Positions 16,508 through 25,707 of a stretch of 64,000 bases of DNA are shown piece after piece. Each line of letters starts with the position of its first letter. Within the stretch, counting starts at the first letter, position 1. The translations under genes and the position numbers were made by a program. The DNA comes from an uncultured Porphyromonadaceae bacterium (GTDB lineage Bacteria; Bacteroidota; Bacteroidia; Bacteroidales; Muribaculaceae), in assembly GCA_937921035.1 (NCBI GenBank), contig CALEUL010000023.1, forward strand, positions 1 to 64,000, in the 5' to 3' direction. The notes beneath the pieces were generated by a model. It ran no database searches. It was not told the origin of the DNA and worked only from the letters and a program-made list of their open reading frames with translations.

Positions 16508-19051
16508 TTATCCGCACTTGCTTGTGCCGCAGTTTGTGCATATCAGGCATCCTTCCTGATACACCAGCGTCTCCTGTCCGCAGTTGGGACATACCTGACC
16601 TTTGGCGGTAGTGCCGTTGGGCAGATATTTCTTGAGGGCGCGCTCAACACCCATCTTCCATGTGTTAATGCTCTGCGAATCAAGCTCGAGGCCTCCTACA
16701 AGCTTGAGTACCTGGTCGATAGGCATGCCGTATCGGAGGACTCCGGAAATAAGTTTGGCATAGTTCCAGAATTCGGGATTGAATTTGTCGCTCAGGCCCT
16801 CGATTGTGGTTTTGTGGCCGCGTTTGTTGATAAACTGGAAGTCGTAGCGTTTGTTCCCGTTCTCGTCCACAGCCTTGATAATCTTGCCGTGGGTAACGGC
16901 TTTGGGGCAGAATATGCCGTCCTCGTCGTCGGCGAGGCCGGTGAATATCTCGTAGGGACGGCCGTCCACAAGGCCGACGAATGCAATCCATTTTTCCTTG
17001 TTGTTCTGGAAGCGTACAACATCGGCTTCAAGCTCGTTGGGGCGTTTTGCCAGAATGGGTGTATGTTCGTGGTTTTCGTCCTTGCCTTTCTTTTTGTCTT
17101 TCTCGATAGCGAGAAGAACACCCGAGCGGGATCCGTCGCGATACACCGTGCATCCTTTGCAGCCTGCGTGCCATGCTTCGCGGTAGAGGCTTTCCACTTC
17201 CTGTACGCTGATGTCGGCCGGCAGGTTGATGGTTACAGAGATGGAGTGGTCCACCCATTTCTGAATCTGTCCCTGCATGCTCACCTTTTCGTGCCAGTTT
17301 ATTTCGTTTGCAGTGGCGCCGGCGTATGGCGAGTTTGCCACAAGCGCGTCGAGTTCTTCCTGACTGTAGTTTTTTTCAGTGTCTATACCGTTGGTCTTCA
17401 TCCACACAAGGAATTTGGGATGATAAACGATGTACTCCTCGAAGGAATCGCCGTTCTCGTCAACATAGTCTACGCGGGCACTGGGGTCGGCGGCGTTGAT
17501 TTTGCGGCGACGCTTGTACACGGGCATGAATACGGGTTCTATGCCGCTGGATGTCTGTGTCATTATACTTGTAGTACCGGTTGGGGCAATCGTGAGACAG
17601 GCAATGTTACGGCGTCCGTATTTGGCCATATTCTCATATAGCGAGGGGTCGGCGTCGGCGAGGCGGCGAACAAAAGGATTGTCCTTTTCGCGCGCGGTAT
17701 CGTAAATCTCGAAGGCGCCGCGCTGCTGTGCCATTTCTACCGACGAGGCGTATGCGGCCAGGGCGATGTTCTTGTGAACATCTACCGAGAATGCCGTGGC
17801 TTCCGGTGTGCCGTAGCGCAGACCTAAGGCCGCCTGCATGTCGCCTTCGGCAGTGGTGCCCAGGCCCGTGCGGCGCCCTTTTAGAGTCTTTTTCTGAATC
17901 TTGAGCCAAAGGTCGCGTTCGGGTGCGCGAACTTCCTCCGGTTCGGGATCGGATTCTATTTTCTTGAGGATGAGTGCTATCTTTTCCTGTTCGAGGTCTA
18001 TTATGTCGTCCATAATGCGCTGCGCTTTTACAACAACCTCGCGCAACTTGTCGAAGTTGAAGCATGCCTGCGGCGTGAACGGATTCTCCACAAAGGAATA
18101 CAGGTTTATCGCCAGCAGACGGCAACTGTCGTAGGGGCACAGTGGTATTTCGCCACATGGGTTGGTGGATATTGTCTCGAACCCGAGGTCGGAGTAGCAG
18201 TCGGGTACGGATTCGCGGCGTATGGTGTCCCAGAACAATACGCCGGGTTCGGCGGATCGCCAGGCGTTGGTAACTATCTTGTTCCACAGAGCCGCGGCGT
18301 CGGTTTCCTGGCGATATTTCGGTTCTTTAGCGTCGATAGGATACTGCTGGGTGTACGGGCGACCTTCTTCTACGGCGCGCATGAAGTCGTCGTCGATGCG
18401 CACAGATACGTTAGCGCCGGTAACTTTGCCAGGGGTCATCTTGGCGTCGATGAAGCCTTCGGCGTCGGGGTGCTTTATTGAAACGGAGAGCATCAGAGCA
18501 CCGCGGCGACCGTCTTGCGCTACCTCGCGCGTGGAGTTGGAGTAGCGCTCCATAAAGGGGACCAGACCGGTGGAGGTGAGGGCGGAGTTCTTTACCGGAG
18601 AGCCTTTGGGGCGCAGGTGCGACAGGTCATGTCCCACGCCGCCTCGGCGTTTCATCAGCTGCACCTGTTCCTGATCGATGCGCATGATTCCGCCGTAGCT
18701 GTCCGGTTTGCCGTCGATGCCAACAACAAAGCAGTTGGAGAGCGAGCCTACCTGAAAATTATTGCCTATTCCGGCCATTGGGCTACCTTGGGGAACTACA
18801 TAACGGAAGTGATCCAGGAGGCCGAAAATCTCGTCCTCACTCATGGGCGAGGGATATTTGTTTTCGATTCGGGCCAGCTCACGGGCAAGGCGCCGGTGCA
18901 TGTCGGCGGGTGTGAGTTCGTACAGGTTGCCGTCGGAATCCTTGAGGGCGTATTTGTTCACCCATACCTGTGCGGCGAGCTGGTCGCCGCCGAAGTAATC
19001 GAGGCTGGCGGCAAGCGCCTGTTCATAGGAATAGTTGTTGTCTGTGGTCAT
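16508..19051 (-). CDS. nrdJ: Adenosylcobalamin-dependent (class II) ribonucleotide reductase
   Basis: The 847-residue enzyme reduces ribonucleotides using coenzyme B12. SLSNCFVVG carries an active-site cysteine, STNPCGEIPLCPYDSCRL near residue 295 holds the catalytic cysteine and glutamate, and TIAPTGTTSIM is the phosphate-binding loop. The C-terminus ends in a Cys-rich tail (CPNCGQET ... CTNCGTSKCG), the redox-active/zinc end typical of NrdJ. Class II works with or without oxygen, complementing the oxygen-sensitive NrdD at 57-59 kb. It is monocistronic with its own promoter and terminator; I see no cobalamin riboswitch in the short leader. Confidence 0.95.
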   Translation of the reverse strand: MTTDNNYSYEQALAASLDYFGGDQLAAQVWVNKYALKDSDGNLYELTPADMHRRLARELARIENKYPSPMSEDEIFGLLDHFRYVVPQGSPMAGIGNNFQVGSLSNCFVVGIDGKPDSYGGIMRIDQEQVQLMKRRGGVGHDLSHLRPKGSPVKNSALTSTGLVPFMERYSNSTREVAQDGRRGALMLSVSIKHPDAEGFIDAKMTPGKVTGANVSVRIDDDFMRAVEEGRPYTQQYPIDAKEPKYRQETDAAALWNKIVTNAWRSAEPGVLFWDTIRRESVPDCYSDLGFETISTNPCGEIPLCPYDSCRLLAINLYSFVENPFTPQACFNFDKLREVVVKAQRIMDDIIDLEQEKIALILKKIESDPEPEEVRAPERDLWLKIQKKTLKGRRTGLGTTAEGDMQAALGLRYGTPEATAFSVDVHKNIALAAYASSVEMAQQRGAFEIYDTAREKDNPFVRRLADADPSLYENMAKYGRRNIACLTIAPTGTTSIMTQTSSGIEPVFMPVYKRRRKINAADPSARVDYVDENGDSFEEYIVYHPKFLVWMKTNGIDTEKNYSQEELDALVANSPYAGATANEINWHEKVSMQGQIQKWVDHSISVTINLPADISVQEVESLYREAWHAGCKGCTVYRDGSRSGVLLAIEKDKKKGKDENHEHTPILAKRPNELEADVVRFQNNKEKWIAFVGLVDGRPYEIFTGLADDEDGIFCPKAVTHGKIIKAVDENGNKRYDFQFINKRGHKTTIEGLSDKFNPEFWNYAKLISGVLRYGMPIDQVLKLVGGLELDSQSINTWKMGVERALKKYLPNGTTAKGQVCPNCGQETLVYQEGCLICTNCGTSKCG

Positions 19052-19073
19052 GATTTATGGTTTATTGCTATGG

Positions 19074-19105
19074 CAAAGTTGGCAATTATTCTGCTAACGA
19101 CCAAA
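19074..19105 (-). promoter_or_regulatory. Promoter of nrdJ
   Basis: On the minus strand TTTG (19105-19102) is followed after 20 bp by CAACTTTG (19081-19074), one mismatch from TAnnTTTG. The ATG lies 22 bp downstream. Confidence 0.6.
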
Positions 19106-19162
19106 ATCCCGCATATCAAATGTTGCCTTTTGTTGATAACTTTTTTTCTTGTCAATAAAAGG

Positions 19163-19202
19163 TAAAGAAATAAAAGCGGACAACTTTTTCAAGTTGTCCG
19201 CT
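19163..19202 (-). terminator. Terminator of the OmpA-family lipoprotein gene
   Basis: AGCGGACAACTT and AAGTTGTCCGCT form a perfect 12-bp stem; on the minus strand TTTTATTTCTTT follows. It lies 20 bp past the lipoprotein stop. Confidence 0.8.
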
Positions 19203-19222
19203 GTAGAAGTTTTCAAAAAAAA

Positions 19223-19927
19223 TTATTTGAGTGTTCCAGCTTCGGCCTGCTGGATCATCTCCTGGTCGGCGGAGATGTATATTTCTACGCGGCGGTTCTG
19301 GGCACGGCCTTCGGGGGTATCGTTGGAAGCGATATAATCGGCCATAGGCACTCCCTGTGCGGAGAGTCGTGTTGCAGCGACGCCGGCGTTGGCCAGATAG
19401 CTCAGTACAGCCTCTGCACGCTCGTTGGAGAGCTTCTCGTTAACGGCGAATGAGCCGGTATTGTCGGTGTAACCGTAGATCTGCACGTTTGTGTTGGGGT
19501 TGTTTTTCAGCGAGGTAGCGAAACGGGTCAGGTCAGCTTTTGCCTGGCTGTTGAGTGTGTATTTTCCGGTTGGGAAGAGGATGCCGCCGTCGAAGGTTAC
19601 CTTGATTGCCTGGAGACCGTTCTGATCGGTTGTCTGTTCAACCTTTGCCTGTGATCCAAGCTGCTGTTCCAGTTCTTTCTGCTGCTTGTCCATCTTGTTG
19701 CCGATAAGGGCACCTGCACCTGCGCCTACAGCAGCGCCTACGGCCGAGCCAATGCCAGCACCTTTACCGCCGCCGATAAGGGCGCCTATACCAGCACCGA
19801 GAGCTGCGCCGCCGCCGCCGCCGATGAGGGCGCCTTTGCCTGTCTTGGTCATGGAGGAACATCCGCATTCGCCGACGAGCATACCTGCGGCAAGCACGCC
19901 GATAAGTAATCCTTTAAATAGTTTCAT
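19223..19927 (-). CDS. OmpA family lipoprotein with glycine-zipper
   Basis: The 234-residue protein has a signal peptide, then a run with Cys residues (GECGCSS) consistent with lipid attachment, then glycine-zipper repeats (GALIGGGGGAALGAG ... GAGAGALIGNK, about 32-78). The C-terminal OmpA domain (about 105-220) has YGYTDNTGS and RAQNRRVEIYI, the peptidoglycan-binding diaminopimelate site. It probably tethers outer membrane to cell wall. A 48-aa gene lies 47 bp upstream on the same strand. Confidence 0.9.
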   Translation of the reverse strand: MKLFKGLLIGVLAAGMLVGECGCSSMTKTGKGALIGGGGGAALGAGIGALIGGGKGAGIGSAVGAAVGAGAGALIGNKMDKQQKELEQQLGSQAKVEQTTDQNGLQAIKVTFDGGILFPTGKYTLNSQAKADLTRFATSLKNNPNTNVQIYGYTDNTGSFAVNEKLSNERAEAVLSYLANAGVAATRLSAQGVPMADYIASNDTPEGRAQNRRVEIYISADQEMIQQAEAGTLK

Positions 19928-19974
19928 CGTGTTTTATCTGTTTTAGTTATGCAATGCAATATTGAATATAACGC

Positions 19975-20121
19975 TCAGTTGCGTGGATTATTGTTAATCA
20001 GTTTTGTCTCCTGATTTACGAGATCTTGTCCTGCTTTGTTGCCGTCGGCCTTGTCAATCTCGGCACCTGGATAGTTCTTTTGGGCGTATTCTTTCTCGCT
20101 TTTAGTAGTTTTCTTGTTCAT
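19975..20121 (-). CDS. Small conserved-looking protein, 48 aa
   Basis: The ATG at 20119-20121 opens a 48-codon frame: MNKKTTKSEKEYAQKNYPGA, then EIDKADGNKAGQDLVNQ and LINNNPRN. It is hydrophilic with no cysteine, no signal and no membrane segment. The composition is natural and it fills the gap before the lipoprotein gene on the same strand, so I think it is real. No family is recognised. Function unknown. Confidence 0.55.
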   Translation of the reverse strand: MNKKTTKSEKEYAQKNYPGAEIDKADGNKAGQDLVNQETKLINNNPRN

Positions 20122-20206
20122 ATCAGACAGATTTAGTAGTTGTTAAAACTTTTGATTGCTGCGGAAAACGTAGCTTTGTCATGATATGAAAACGCCCAGG
20201 AGGCTA

Positions 20207-20821
20207 TCATTGTTCGTTACCGCCCAGAGGCAGTTGGTTCATCTGTGCGATATAGTCGAGTATTGCGTCGCGGCCGCGTTTATCCTCGCTGGATGTCTGG
20301 AAAACGGGCGGAAGTTCTTCCCACGTCTCCAGCAGTTTCTCGCAGTAGGCAGCCACATTGCGCTCGCCGGCGACGGAGCCCAGTTTGTCCATCTTCGTGA
20401 ACACAATGCTGAAGGGCACACCGTTCTCGCCGAGCCACTCCATAAACTCAAGGTCGATTTTCTGTGGCTCAAGGCGGCTGTCGACAAGCACGAACAGGTT
20501 GGTCATTTGGATGCGGTTGAGTATATAATTTTGAATTATGGCTTCCAGCCGGTCGCGGTCGGCCTTGCTTCGGCGGGCATAGCCGTAGCCGGGGAGGTCT
20601 ACGATATACCACTGGTCGTTGACAAGAAAATGGTTGATAAGCATGGTCTTGCCTGGGGTGGCGGATGTCATTGCCAGACCCTTTCGGCCGGTGAGCATGT
20701 TGATTAGCGACGATTTACCTACATTGGAGCGGCCGATAAAGGCATATTCATGCTTTTTATCGTCGGGACAACGGCGGTAGTCGCTGTTGCTTATTACAAA
20801 TCGGGCGGTGTTTATTATCAT
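20207..20821 (-). CDS. engB: Ribosome biogenesis GTP-binding protein EngB/YsxC
   Basis: The 204-residue GTPase assists 50S subunit assembly. G1 is GRSNVGKSSLINML, G2 lies around TPGKT, G3 is DLPGYGYA and G4 is TKMDKL, all in the EngB arrangement. I use the ATG at 20819-20821 (MIINTARFVIS), since the 11 residues before it are not conserved. It is the last gene of the long minus-strand run, 39 bp after the helicase gene. Confidence 0.93.
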   Translation of the reverse strand: MIINTARFVISNSDYRRCPDDKKHEYAFIGRSNVGKSSLINMLTGRKGLAMTSATPGKTMLINHFLVNDQWYIVDLPGYGYARRSKADRDRLEAIIQNYILNRIQMTNLFVLVDSRLEPQKIDLEFMEWLGENGVPFSIVFTKMDKLGSVAGERNVAAYCEKLLETWEELPPVFQTSSEDKRGRDAILDYIAQMNQLPLGGNEQ

Positions 20822-20860
20822 TATATTTTCATTTTTTATTATAACAATCAGCAAAAGGAA

Positions 20861-23353
20861 TCAGTTATCGTTTGCGCGGGAAATCCAGTCCAGAGAAGTT
20901 ATTCTGTTTTTCGCTAATGGGCCGAGGATGCGGAAGCGGGGCAGTATGGAGAGCAGAGGGCCGTATGGGTTTCCGCGCATGCCTATGGCCAGGCGTTTCT
21001 TCGCGCGGGAAAGAGCAACGTACAGCAGGCGGATACTGTCGCCGTCGGTACCGCAGGCGCTCGTGGCATCATAAATGATAACGCTGGGCATCTCAAGGCC
21101 TTTAGCCTTGTGGACAGTCATTATACTTACGGGTTCGCGAACAATGCCGTTGGCAAATAAATCGGATTCGTTATACGTCAGCAATTCATACAGATGATTG
21201 TCCAGCTGATAGCGGAAGCCGGATTCTGACGACGGTTTTGCTACTTCCCGTTCAATCAGTGCCGTTACATAGTCGAGCCGTTCAACAGAATTACAGTATC
21301 CGTTGGTGCAGAACCATTCTGCGGAGCAGTTTATTGCTTCGGCCAAAGAGCCGCCAGGCGAGAAATAAGCCTGACGCCAGCTGTTGTAGAACTCGTTGTA
21401 GGCAATGCGGATTCGGCGGGCGATTTTCTGTATGCCGGGGCTTTGGCGAGTATAGTTGCACGAGGCCATAAATGGCAACCCCTCCACGTAGAGCCGCTCA
21501 AGCAGGTGTGCGGTTGCGACGCAGTCATCGTCGGCGAGGTGGCTGTTGATACCTTCTACCTTAAGTGCGGAGAGCAGATCTTCCAGACTGTAGCTGTTCT
21601 GCCGCGGCAGTAGCAGACGTGCCAGTTCGAGCGTGTCGATTGCCGGGGTAGAGTAGTGGAAAATATCGGCGTCCCGAATGTTTGTCTGTCTTGAAATGTT
21701 GTTACGGATTATTGCTTTGTCGAAGTCGATATTGTGTCCGGCAAGTATGGCGTTGCTCCCTATGTAGGCTATAAAATGTCCGAAGGCTTCTTCCGGTGTC
21801 AGTTTCGTGGCATTATTATAAACCTCGGCCATAGGGTTCGGTTTCCCGTCGGCCAGTGTTTTCGGCAGTTCCCGGTTCGATTCTACAAATACCTTGAAAT
21901 CGCTGCCTGGTACAATCTTTCCTTTACGCATACGAATGGCGGCAATTTGTACTACATCGTCTGCGAATATGTCGGTGCCCGTTGTCTCGGTATCGAAAAC
22001 TATAACGTCGGTATCATTGGCCCCGAATGCGTCGCGCAGACGCTGGAGAACTCCCGGTTTGTCGATGTTAAGCAGTTCCACCGGATTGATTGCTTGTCTG
22101 CGCAAGTCGGCCACCACTGCGCGGGCAGTGGCAAGGGTTCGGACGGCGTTGGTCTGATACAGAATTCTTGCCCAGGCCTCGGTCTGCAGTGGGTTGCGCA
22201 CAATCGCAAGATGCGACCACACCGTTTTGAACGGCACCTGGTGGAAAAGGTCGTCGCGCGAGATATGGAAATGGCGTATTCCCAGATAATCGAAGAAGCC
22301 GGATAAGCGGTTGCCTTCCGCATTTGTACGCACAAGTACCGCCGTGTTTTCCTCTGGAAATTCCCGGGTCCATCTCTCGGCATAATATGCCGAGAGTGCT
22401 TGTAATTCATTTTCCTGGCCTTCGTATGCGGTAAGCCTATCTGCTGCGTCGGAAACATCCGTGGCTTTCGGCAGGAACTCTTGCGGAATATTCAGCCAAT
22501 TCTGTGCAACTTCGTTGCATACGTCCACCAAATACGATGGCGAGCGGTAGTTGCGCTGAAGCCTGTATATATTGTTCCCTGCTTTCTCTTTCAGCCAGTC
22601 CATTGCCGGTCCTCCTGCGCCGGCAAATCGGAAAATCGCCTGTTGCTCGTCGCCGAAGTATAATTTTGTGCTTCCGGGAGCAGAAAGTAACTCCACGATG
22701 CCGAGCTGGAGCGGCGTCATATCCTGTACTTCGTCTACCTGAATCCAATCGTATGCAGCTTTCTGCAATATTCGGGAGTCGCCGGTATTGAGGAAGTGAT
22801 AGGCAAGAAGCAGGATATCGTCGAAGTCGATAAGACTGTTCTCCTCCTGATAGCGCCGGTACGCGGTTATGCGGGAACAGTCGGTGTCTGAAATTCCTCC
22901 GGAAGGCGTTCTGATAACAATCGGCGGGAAATTATGTTCCATCGAGAAAATATAAGCTTTTTTCTTCAGGAAATCTCGTATATCCCGTTCGTATTTCAGT
23001 CCTAAAGTGTTGGCAAAGAATTCGAGCTGGTCCTCTTCGTCAAGAACGCTTGTGTTTTCGTCTACAAGGTTGTTTGCCATCAGAAAACCGAGGCAGAATC
23101 GATGTATGTTGCCTATAAAAAGATTATCCGGGCGACGACCCAGATAATCTTCTATGCGCGCACGCATTTCGCGGGCGGCGCGATTCGTAAAAGTGACGCA
23201 CAGCATGCGTTCGAATGGGACTCCGTGTACCGATGCGGCATAATATACCCGACGTGCAAGAATATGGGTTTTGCCGCATCCGGGACCCGCCAGTACAAGG
23301 GCTGACGTGCCGAAAGATTCGATTATGCGTTGTTGCTGCTTGTCTTCAATCAT
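20861..23353 (-). CDS. UvrD-like helicase with embedded DEDDh exonuclease domain
   Basis: The 830-residue SF1A helicase has Walker A LAGPGCGKTH near residue 22, the second motif IQVDEVQDMTPLQ, DEQQAIFRFAG, RNYRSP, and late motifs TVHKAKGLEMPS (about 748) and YVALSRAKKRL. Between helicase domains, about 445-625, sits a complete DnaQ-like 3'-5' exonuclease: FDTETTGTD (ExoI), AGHNIDFD (ExoII) and HLADDDCVAT (ExoIII, histidine/aspartate). So one chain can unwind and resect. It starts 5 bp after the SGNH gene. Exact repair role unknown. Confidence 0.88.
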   Translation of the reverse strand: MIEDKQQQRIIESFGTSALVLAGPGCGKTHILARRVYYAASVHGVPFERMLCVTFTNRAAREMRARIEDYLGRRPDNLFIGNIHRFCLGFLMANNLVDENTSVLDEEDQLEFFANTLGLKYERDIRDFLKKKAYIFSMEHNFPPIVIRTPSGGISDTDCSRITAYRRYQEENSLIDFDDILLLAYHFLNTGDSRILQKAAYDWIQVDEVQDMTPLQLGIVELLSAPGSTKLYFGDEQQAIFRFAGAGGPAMDWLKEKAGNNIYRLQRNYRSPSYLVDVCNEVAQNWLNIPQEFLPKATDVSDAADRLTAYEGQENELQALSAYYAERWTREFPEENTAVLVRTNAEGNRLSGFFDYLGIRHFHISRDDLFHQVPFKTVWSHLAIVRNPLQTEAWARILYQTNAVRTLATARAVVADLRRQAINPVELLNIDKPGVLQRLRDAFGANDTDVIVFDTETTGTDIFADDVVQIAAIRMRKGKIVPGSDFKVFVESNRELPKTLADGKPNPMAEVYNNATKLTPEEAFGHFIAYIGSNAILAGHNIDFDKAIIRNNISRQTNIRDADIFHYSTPAIDTLELARLLLPRQNSYSLEDLLSALKVEGINSHLADDDCVATAHLLERLYVEGLPFMASCNYTRQSPGIQKIARRIRIAYNEFYNSWRQAYFSPGGSLAEAINCSAEWFCTNGYCNSVERLDYVTALIEREVAKPSSESGFRYQLDNHLYELLTYNESDLFANGIVREPVSIMTVHKAKGLEMPSVIIYDATSACGTDGDSIRLLYVALSRAKKRLAIGMRGNPYGPLLSILPRFRILGPLAKNRITSLDWISRANDN

Positions 23354-23358
23354 GTTGT

Positions 23359-24015
23359 TCAGCGACTCAGGTAGGGCAGCAGTGCTTCTTTCCAGATAAG
23401 GTAACCGGGCCCGAGCAGGTGCAGGCCGTCGTTAGTAAGGTCGGAGCGGAGATTGCCGTTTTCATCGCAGAACAAAGGATAGAGGTTGATGAACGGAACA
23501 CCGCGCTCCCCGGCACCTTTTGCAAGAAGCGCGTTGGTGTCGCGGATAATCTGTTCCTTATCCTTCATGCGGCTGTATACGCCGAAGCTGTTGTTTATCG
23601 GAAGCAGCGATTGCAGATACAGCTGCGTGGTCGGAGTCTCGCGCCGAATTCTGTCGACAAGTCCTAAAACCAGGGTGGCGATACTGTCTGCTGAAAGATT
23701 GTGGCTTACATCATTTGCTCCCGCAAGAAGAAAAATCTTGGAGGGATGTCCCGATGTTACGGAAGAAAGCCGGTTGGCGATGTCCTGGGTAGTATCGCCG
23801 TTGATGCCTCTGTTTAGTATATTGGGCATGCCGAGCAATTCGTGCCACTCGCAGCCGTGCGTAAGACTGTTGCCGAGCATCACAATGGAGGAGGTATCGG
23901 GTATAACAGTCTCGAAAAAACTGGCGCGCTGGTAGTGCAGCGGCACTGGTTTTTCTGCCACCGACGTAAATGCCGTGGCAGCCGCCAATGCCGCTGCAAG
24001 GAAAAACTTATTCAT
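23359..24015 (-). CDS. Secreted SGNH/GDSL hydrolase
   Basis: The 218-residue protein has a signal peptide (about 1-20) and SGNH blocks: I as MLGNSLTHG (Ser in GNSLT), II in NRGINGDTT, III as LLAGANDVS, and V as NDGLHLLGPGYL (catalytic Asp-His). It probably removes acetyl groups from a carbohydrate in the periplasm; given the neighbours, peptidoglycan or amino-sugar O-acetyl is plausible. Its ATG overlaps the murQ stop region by 1 nt. Confidence 0.87.
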   Translation of the reverse strand: MNKFFLAAALAAATAFTSVAEKPVPLHYQRASFFETVIPDTSSIVMLGNSLTHGCEWHELLGMPNILNRGINGDTTQDIANRLSSVTSGHPSKIFLLAGANDVSHNLSADSIATLVLGLVDRIRRETPTTQLYLQSLLPINNSFGVYSRMKDKEQIIRDTNALLAKGAGERGVPFINLYPLFCDENGNLRSDLTNDGLHLLGPGYLIWKEALLPYLSR

Positions 24016-24842
24016 CAGGCCTGAGCTTCGTTGGAACGGTATGCCTCTACGGCCTTCTTTACAGAGCCGTGCATAAGCAGCAGGCGGCGTGCGTCGTCGT
24101 ATTCAAGACCGAGTTCGTCCACAAGCATGCGTGTGCCACGGTCTACCAGCTTGGCATTGGTAAGCTGCATATTCACCATCTTGTTGCCTTTTACTCGGCC
24201 CATCTGAATCATTACCGAAGTGGTGATCATGTTGCATATCATCTTCTGGCCTGTACCGCTCTTCATGCGCGAGCTGCCGGTAACGTATTCCGGACCTACA
24301 ATCATTTCAATCGCGATGTCGGCAGCCTGCGAGATGGGAGCATCTGGGTTGGAGGTGATTGCTGCCGTGAGGATGCCGTGCTTGCGGCATTCCTCGAGTG
24401 CGCCGATTACATAAGGGGTAGTGCCCGACGCTGCGATACCGATAACGGTATCGAGTTCGTTGATGTTATATTTCTCGAGGTCGTGCCAGCCTTGCAGTTT
24501 GTCGTCTTCTGCGTTCTCTACTGGGTTGCGCAAGGCTATATCGCCGCCGGCGATAAGGCCGATAACCCAAGTGGGTTCCATGCCGAATGTCGGGGGAATC
24601 TCGGACGCATCAAGTACGCCGAGACGACCGGATGTACCGGCACCCATGTAAAAAATACGGCCGCCGCGTTTCATGCGGGCAACAATCTGGGTTACGAGTT
24701 TTTCGATGGCGGGAAGTGCTTTTTCTACTGCAAATGCCACCTTTTTATCCTCGGTATTTATCTCGTGAAGAATTTCTCCGACGCTTTTCTTTTCAAGGTC
24801 GTTGTAGAGCGAAGGTTGTTCGCTGATTTTTACAAATGCCAT
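24015..24842 (-). CDS. murQ: N-acetylmuramic acid 6-phosphate etherase
   Basis: The 275-residue SIS-domain enzyme cleaves the lactyl ether of MurNAc-6-phosphate to GlcNAc-6-phosphate and D-lactate. GAGTSGRLGVLDASE is the family signature, with IGIAASGTTPYVIGAL and SNPDAPIS following. Length is near the family's 290-300. It lies 13 bp after the amino-sugar kinase, which would supply its substrate. The released D-lactate can be oxidised by the enzyme encoded upstream at 26.9-29.7 kb. Confidence 0.95.
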   Translation of the reverse strand: MAFVKISEQPSLYNDLEKKSVGEILHEINTEDKKVAFAVEKALPAIEKLVTQIVARMKRGGRIFYMGAGTSGRLGVLDASEIPPTFGMEPTWVIGLIAGGDIALRNPVENAEDDKLQGWHDLEKYNINELDTVIGIAASGTTPYVIGALEECRKHGILTAAITSNPDAPISQAADIAIEMIVGPEYVTGSSRMKSGTGQKMICNMITTSVMIQMGRVKGNKMVNMQLTNAKLVDRGTRMLVDELGLEYDDARRLLLMHGSVKKAVEAYRSNEAQA

Positions 24843-24855
24843 ATGTTAGACGTAA

Positions 24856-25707
24856 TTATTTTTCGGAATGGAATTTCAGCAGGCCCTCCATCGGGCTTTT
24901 CAGAATCTTGCCGATAGTGCAGCCTTCGGCTGCCGCGGCTTCGGCAAGCACATCCTTGAAGTAGAAGGCTATCGAACCGATAAAGTTTACAGGATGGTTC
25001 TGATAGTTCTGATACTGATGTATGTTGCGGTGGAAGAATGCGCGGAAAGCTCCAAGAACAAGCGCGTGGATTTCGGGAACGTTGATATTTTTGCTAAGGA
25101 ACGGTGTTACGGATGCAAGGAAGCGGTTTGCCTGCGGTTCGCGGTACACGCGGCGGATAATTCCGAGCAAGTCGAGGTCGTATTCATCAAGGAAAGCAGC
25201 GCATATTTCTGCGGGAAGCTGTTTTTTGAGCACGTCGCCCAGGAACAGTTTGCCAAGAACGGCGCCACTGCCTTCGTCGCCAAGGATAAAGCCGAGGGGC
25301 GATACATTGGAGGCGATGCCTGAGCCGTCGTAGAGGCACGAGTTGGAGCCTGTACCCATAATGCATGCAATGCCTGCCTTGCGTCCGCAGAGAGCGCGGG
25401 CTGCGGCCAGCAGGTCGCTGTAAACCTCGATTTGTGTTGCCGCCGGAATGTTGGCTTTTATGGCGCGTGCTACGTTACCGCACACTTCGGGCGAAATGCA
25501 GCCGGCTCCGTAGAAATATACTTCAAAGATGCTGTCGGCAAGTTCGCCAAGTTCAGGAACAAGTTCGGCGGCCAGACGGCTGCGCATTTCTTCCTCGGTG
25601 AGCATGACGGCGTTCATGCCCAGCGTAAAAATTTGTTTTTCAAGTTTCGATTCGTTAAGAATACACCAGTCTATCTTGGTGCTTCCACAGTCTGCTACAA
25701 GTATCAT
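24856..25707 (-). CDS. BadF/BadG-type amino-sugar kinase (MurK/GlcNAc kinase-like)
   Basis: The 283-residue ASKHA-fold kinase begins ILVADCGSTKIDW (phosphate-1 loop) and has IACIMGTGSNSCLYDG (phosphate-2) and LGDEGSGAVLGK. Such kinases phosphorylate GlcNAc and/or MurNAc in the Bacteroidota salvage route that lacks the MurP PTS. Position directly before murQ supports MurNAc kinase activity. Its ATG overlaps the stop of the fused ORF upstream by 4 nt. Confidence 0.88.
   Translation of the reverse strand: MILVADCGSTKIDWCILNESKLEKQIFTLGMNAVMLTEEEMRSRLAAELVPELGELADSIFEVYFYGAGCISPEVCGNVARAIKANIPAATQIEVYSDLLAAARALCGRKAGIACIMGTGSNSCLYDGSGIASNVSPLGFILGDEGSGAVLGKLFLGDVLKKQLPAEICAAFLDEYDLDLLGIIRRVYREPQANRFLASVTPFLSKNINVPEIHALVLGAFRAFFHRNIHQYQNYQNHPVNFIGSIAFYFKDVLAEAAAAEGCTIGKILKSPMEGLLKFHSEK

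Noticed and set aside
19052..19165. Cobalamin riboswitch upstream of nrdJ
   Set aside because: The leader from the promoter is only about 20 bp and there is no B12-box-like sequence.
19657..19900. Short G+C-rich repeats suggesting a CRISPR-like or tandem repeat array
   Set aside because: They encode the glycine zipper of the lipoprotein; codon-level repetition explains them.
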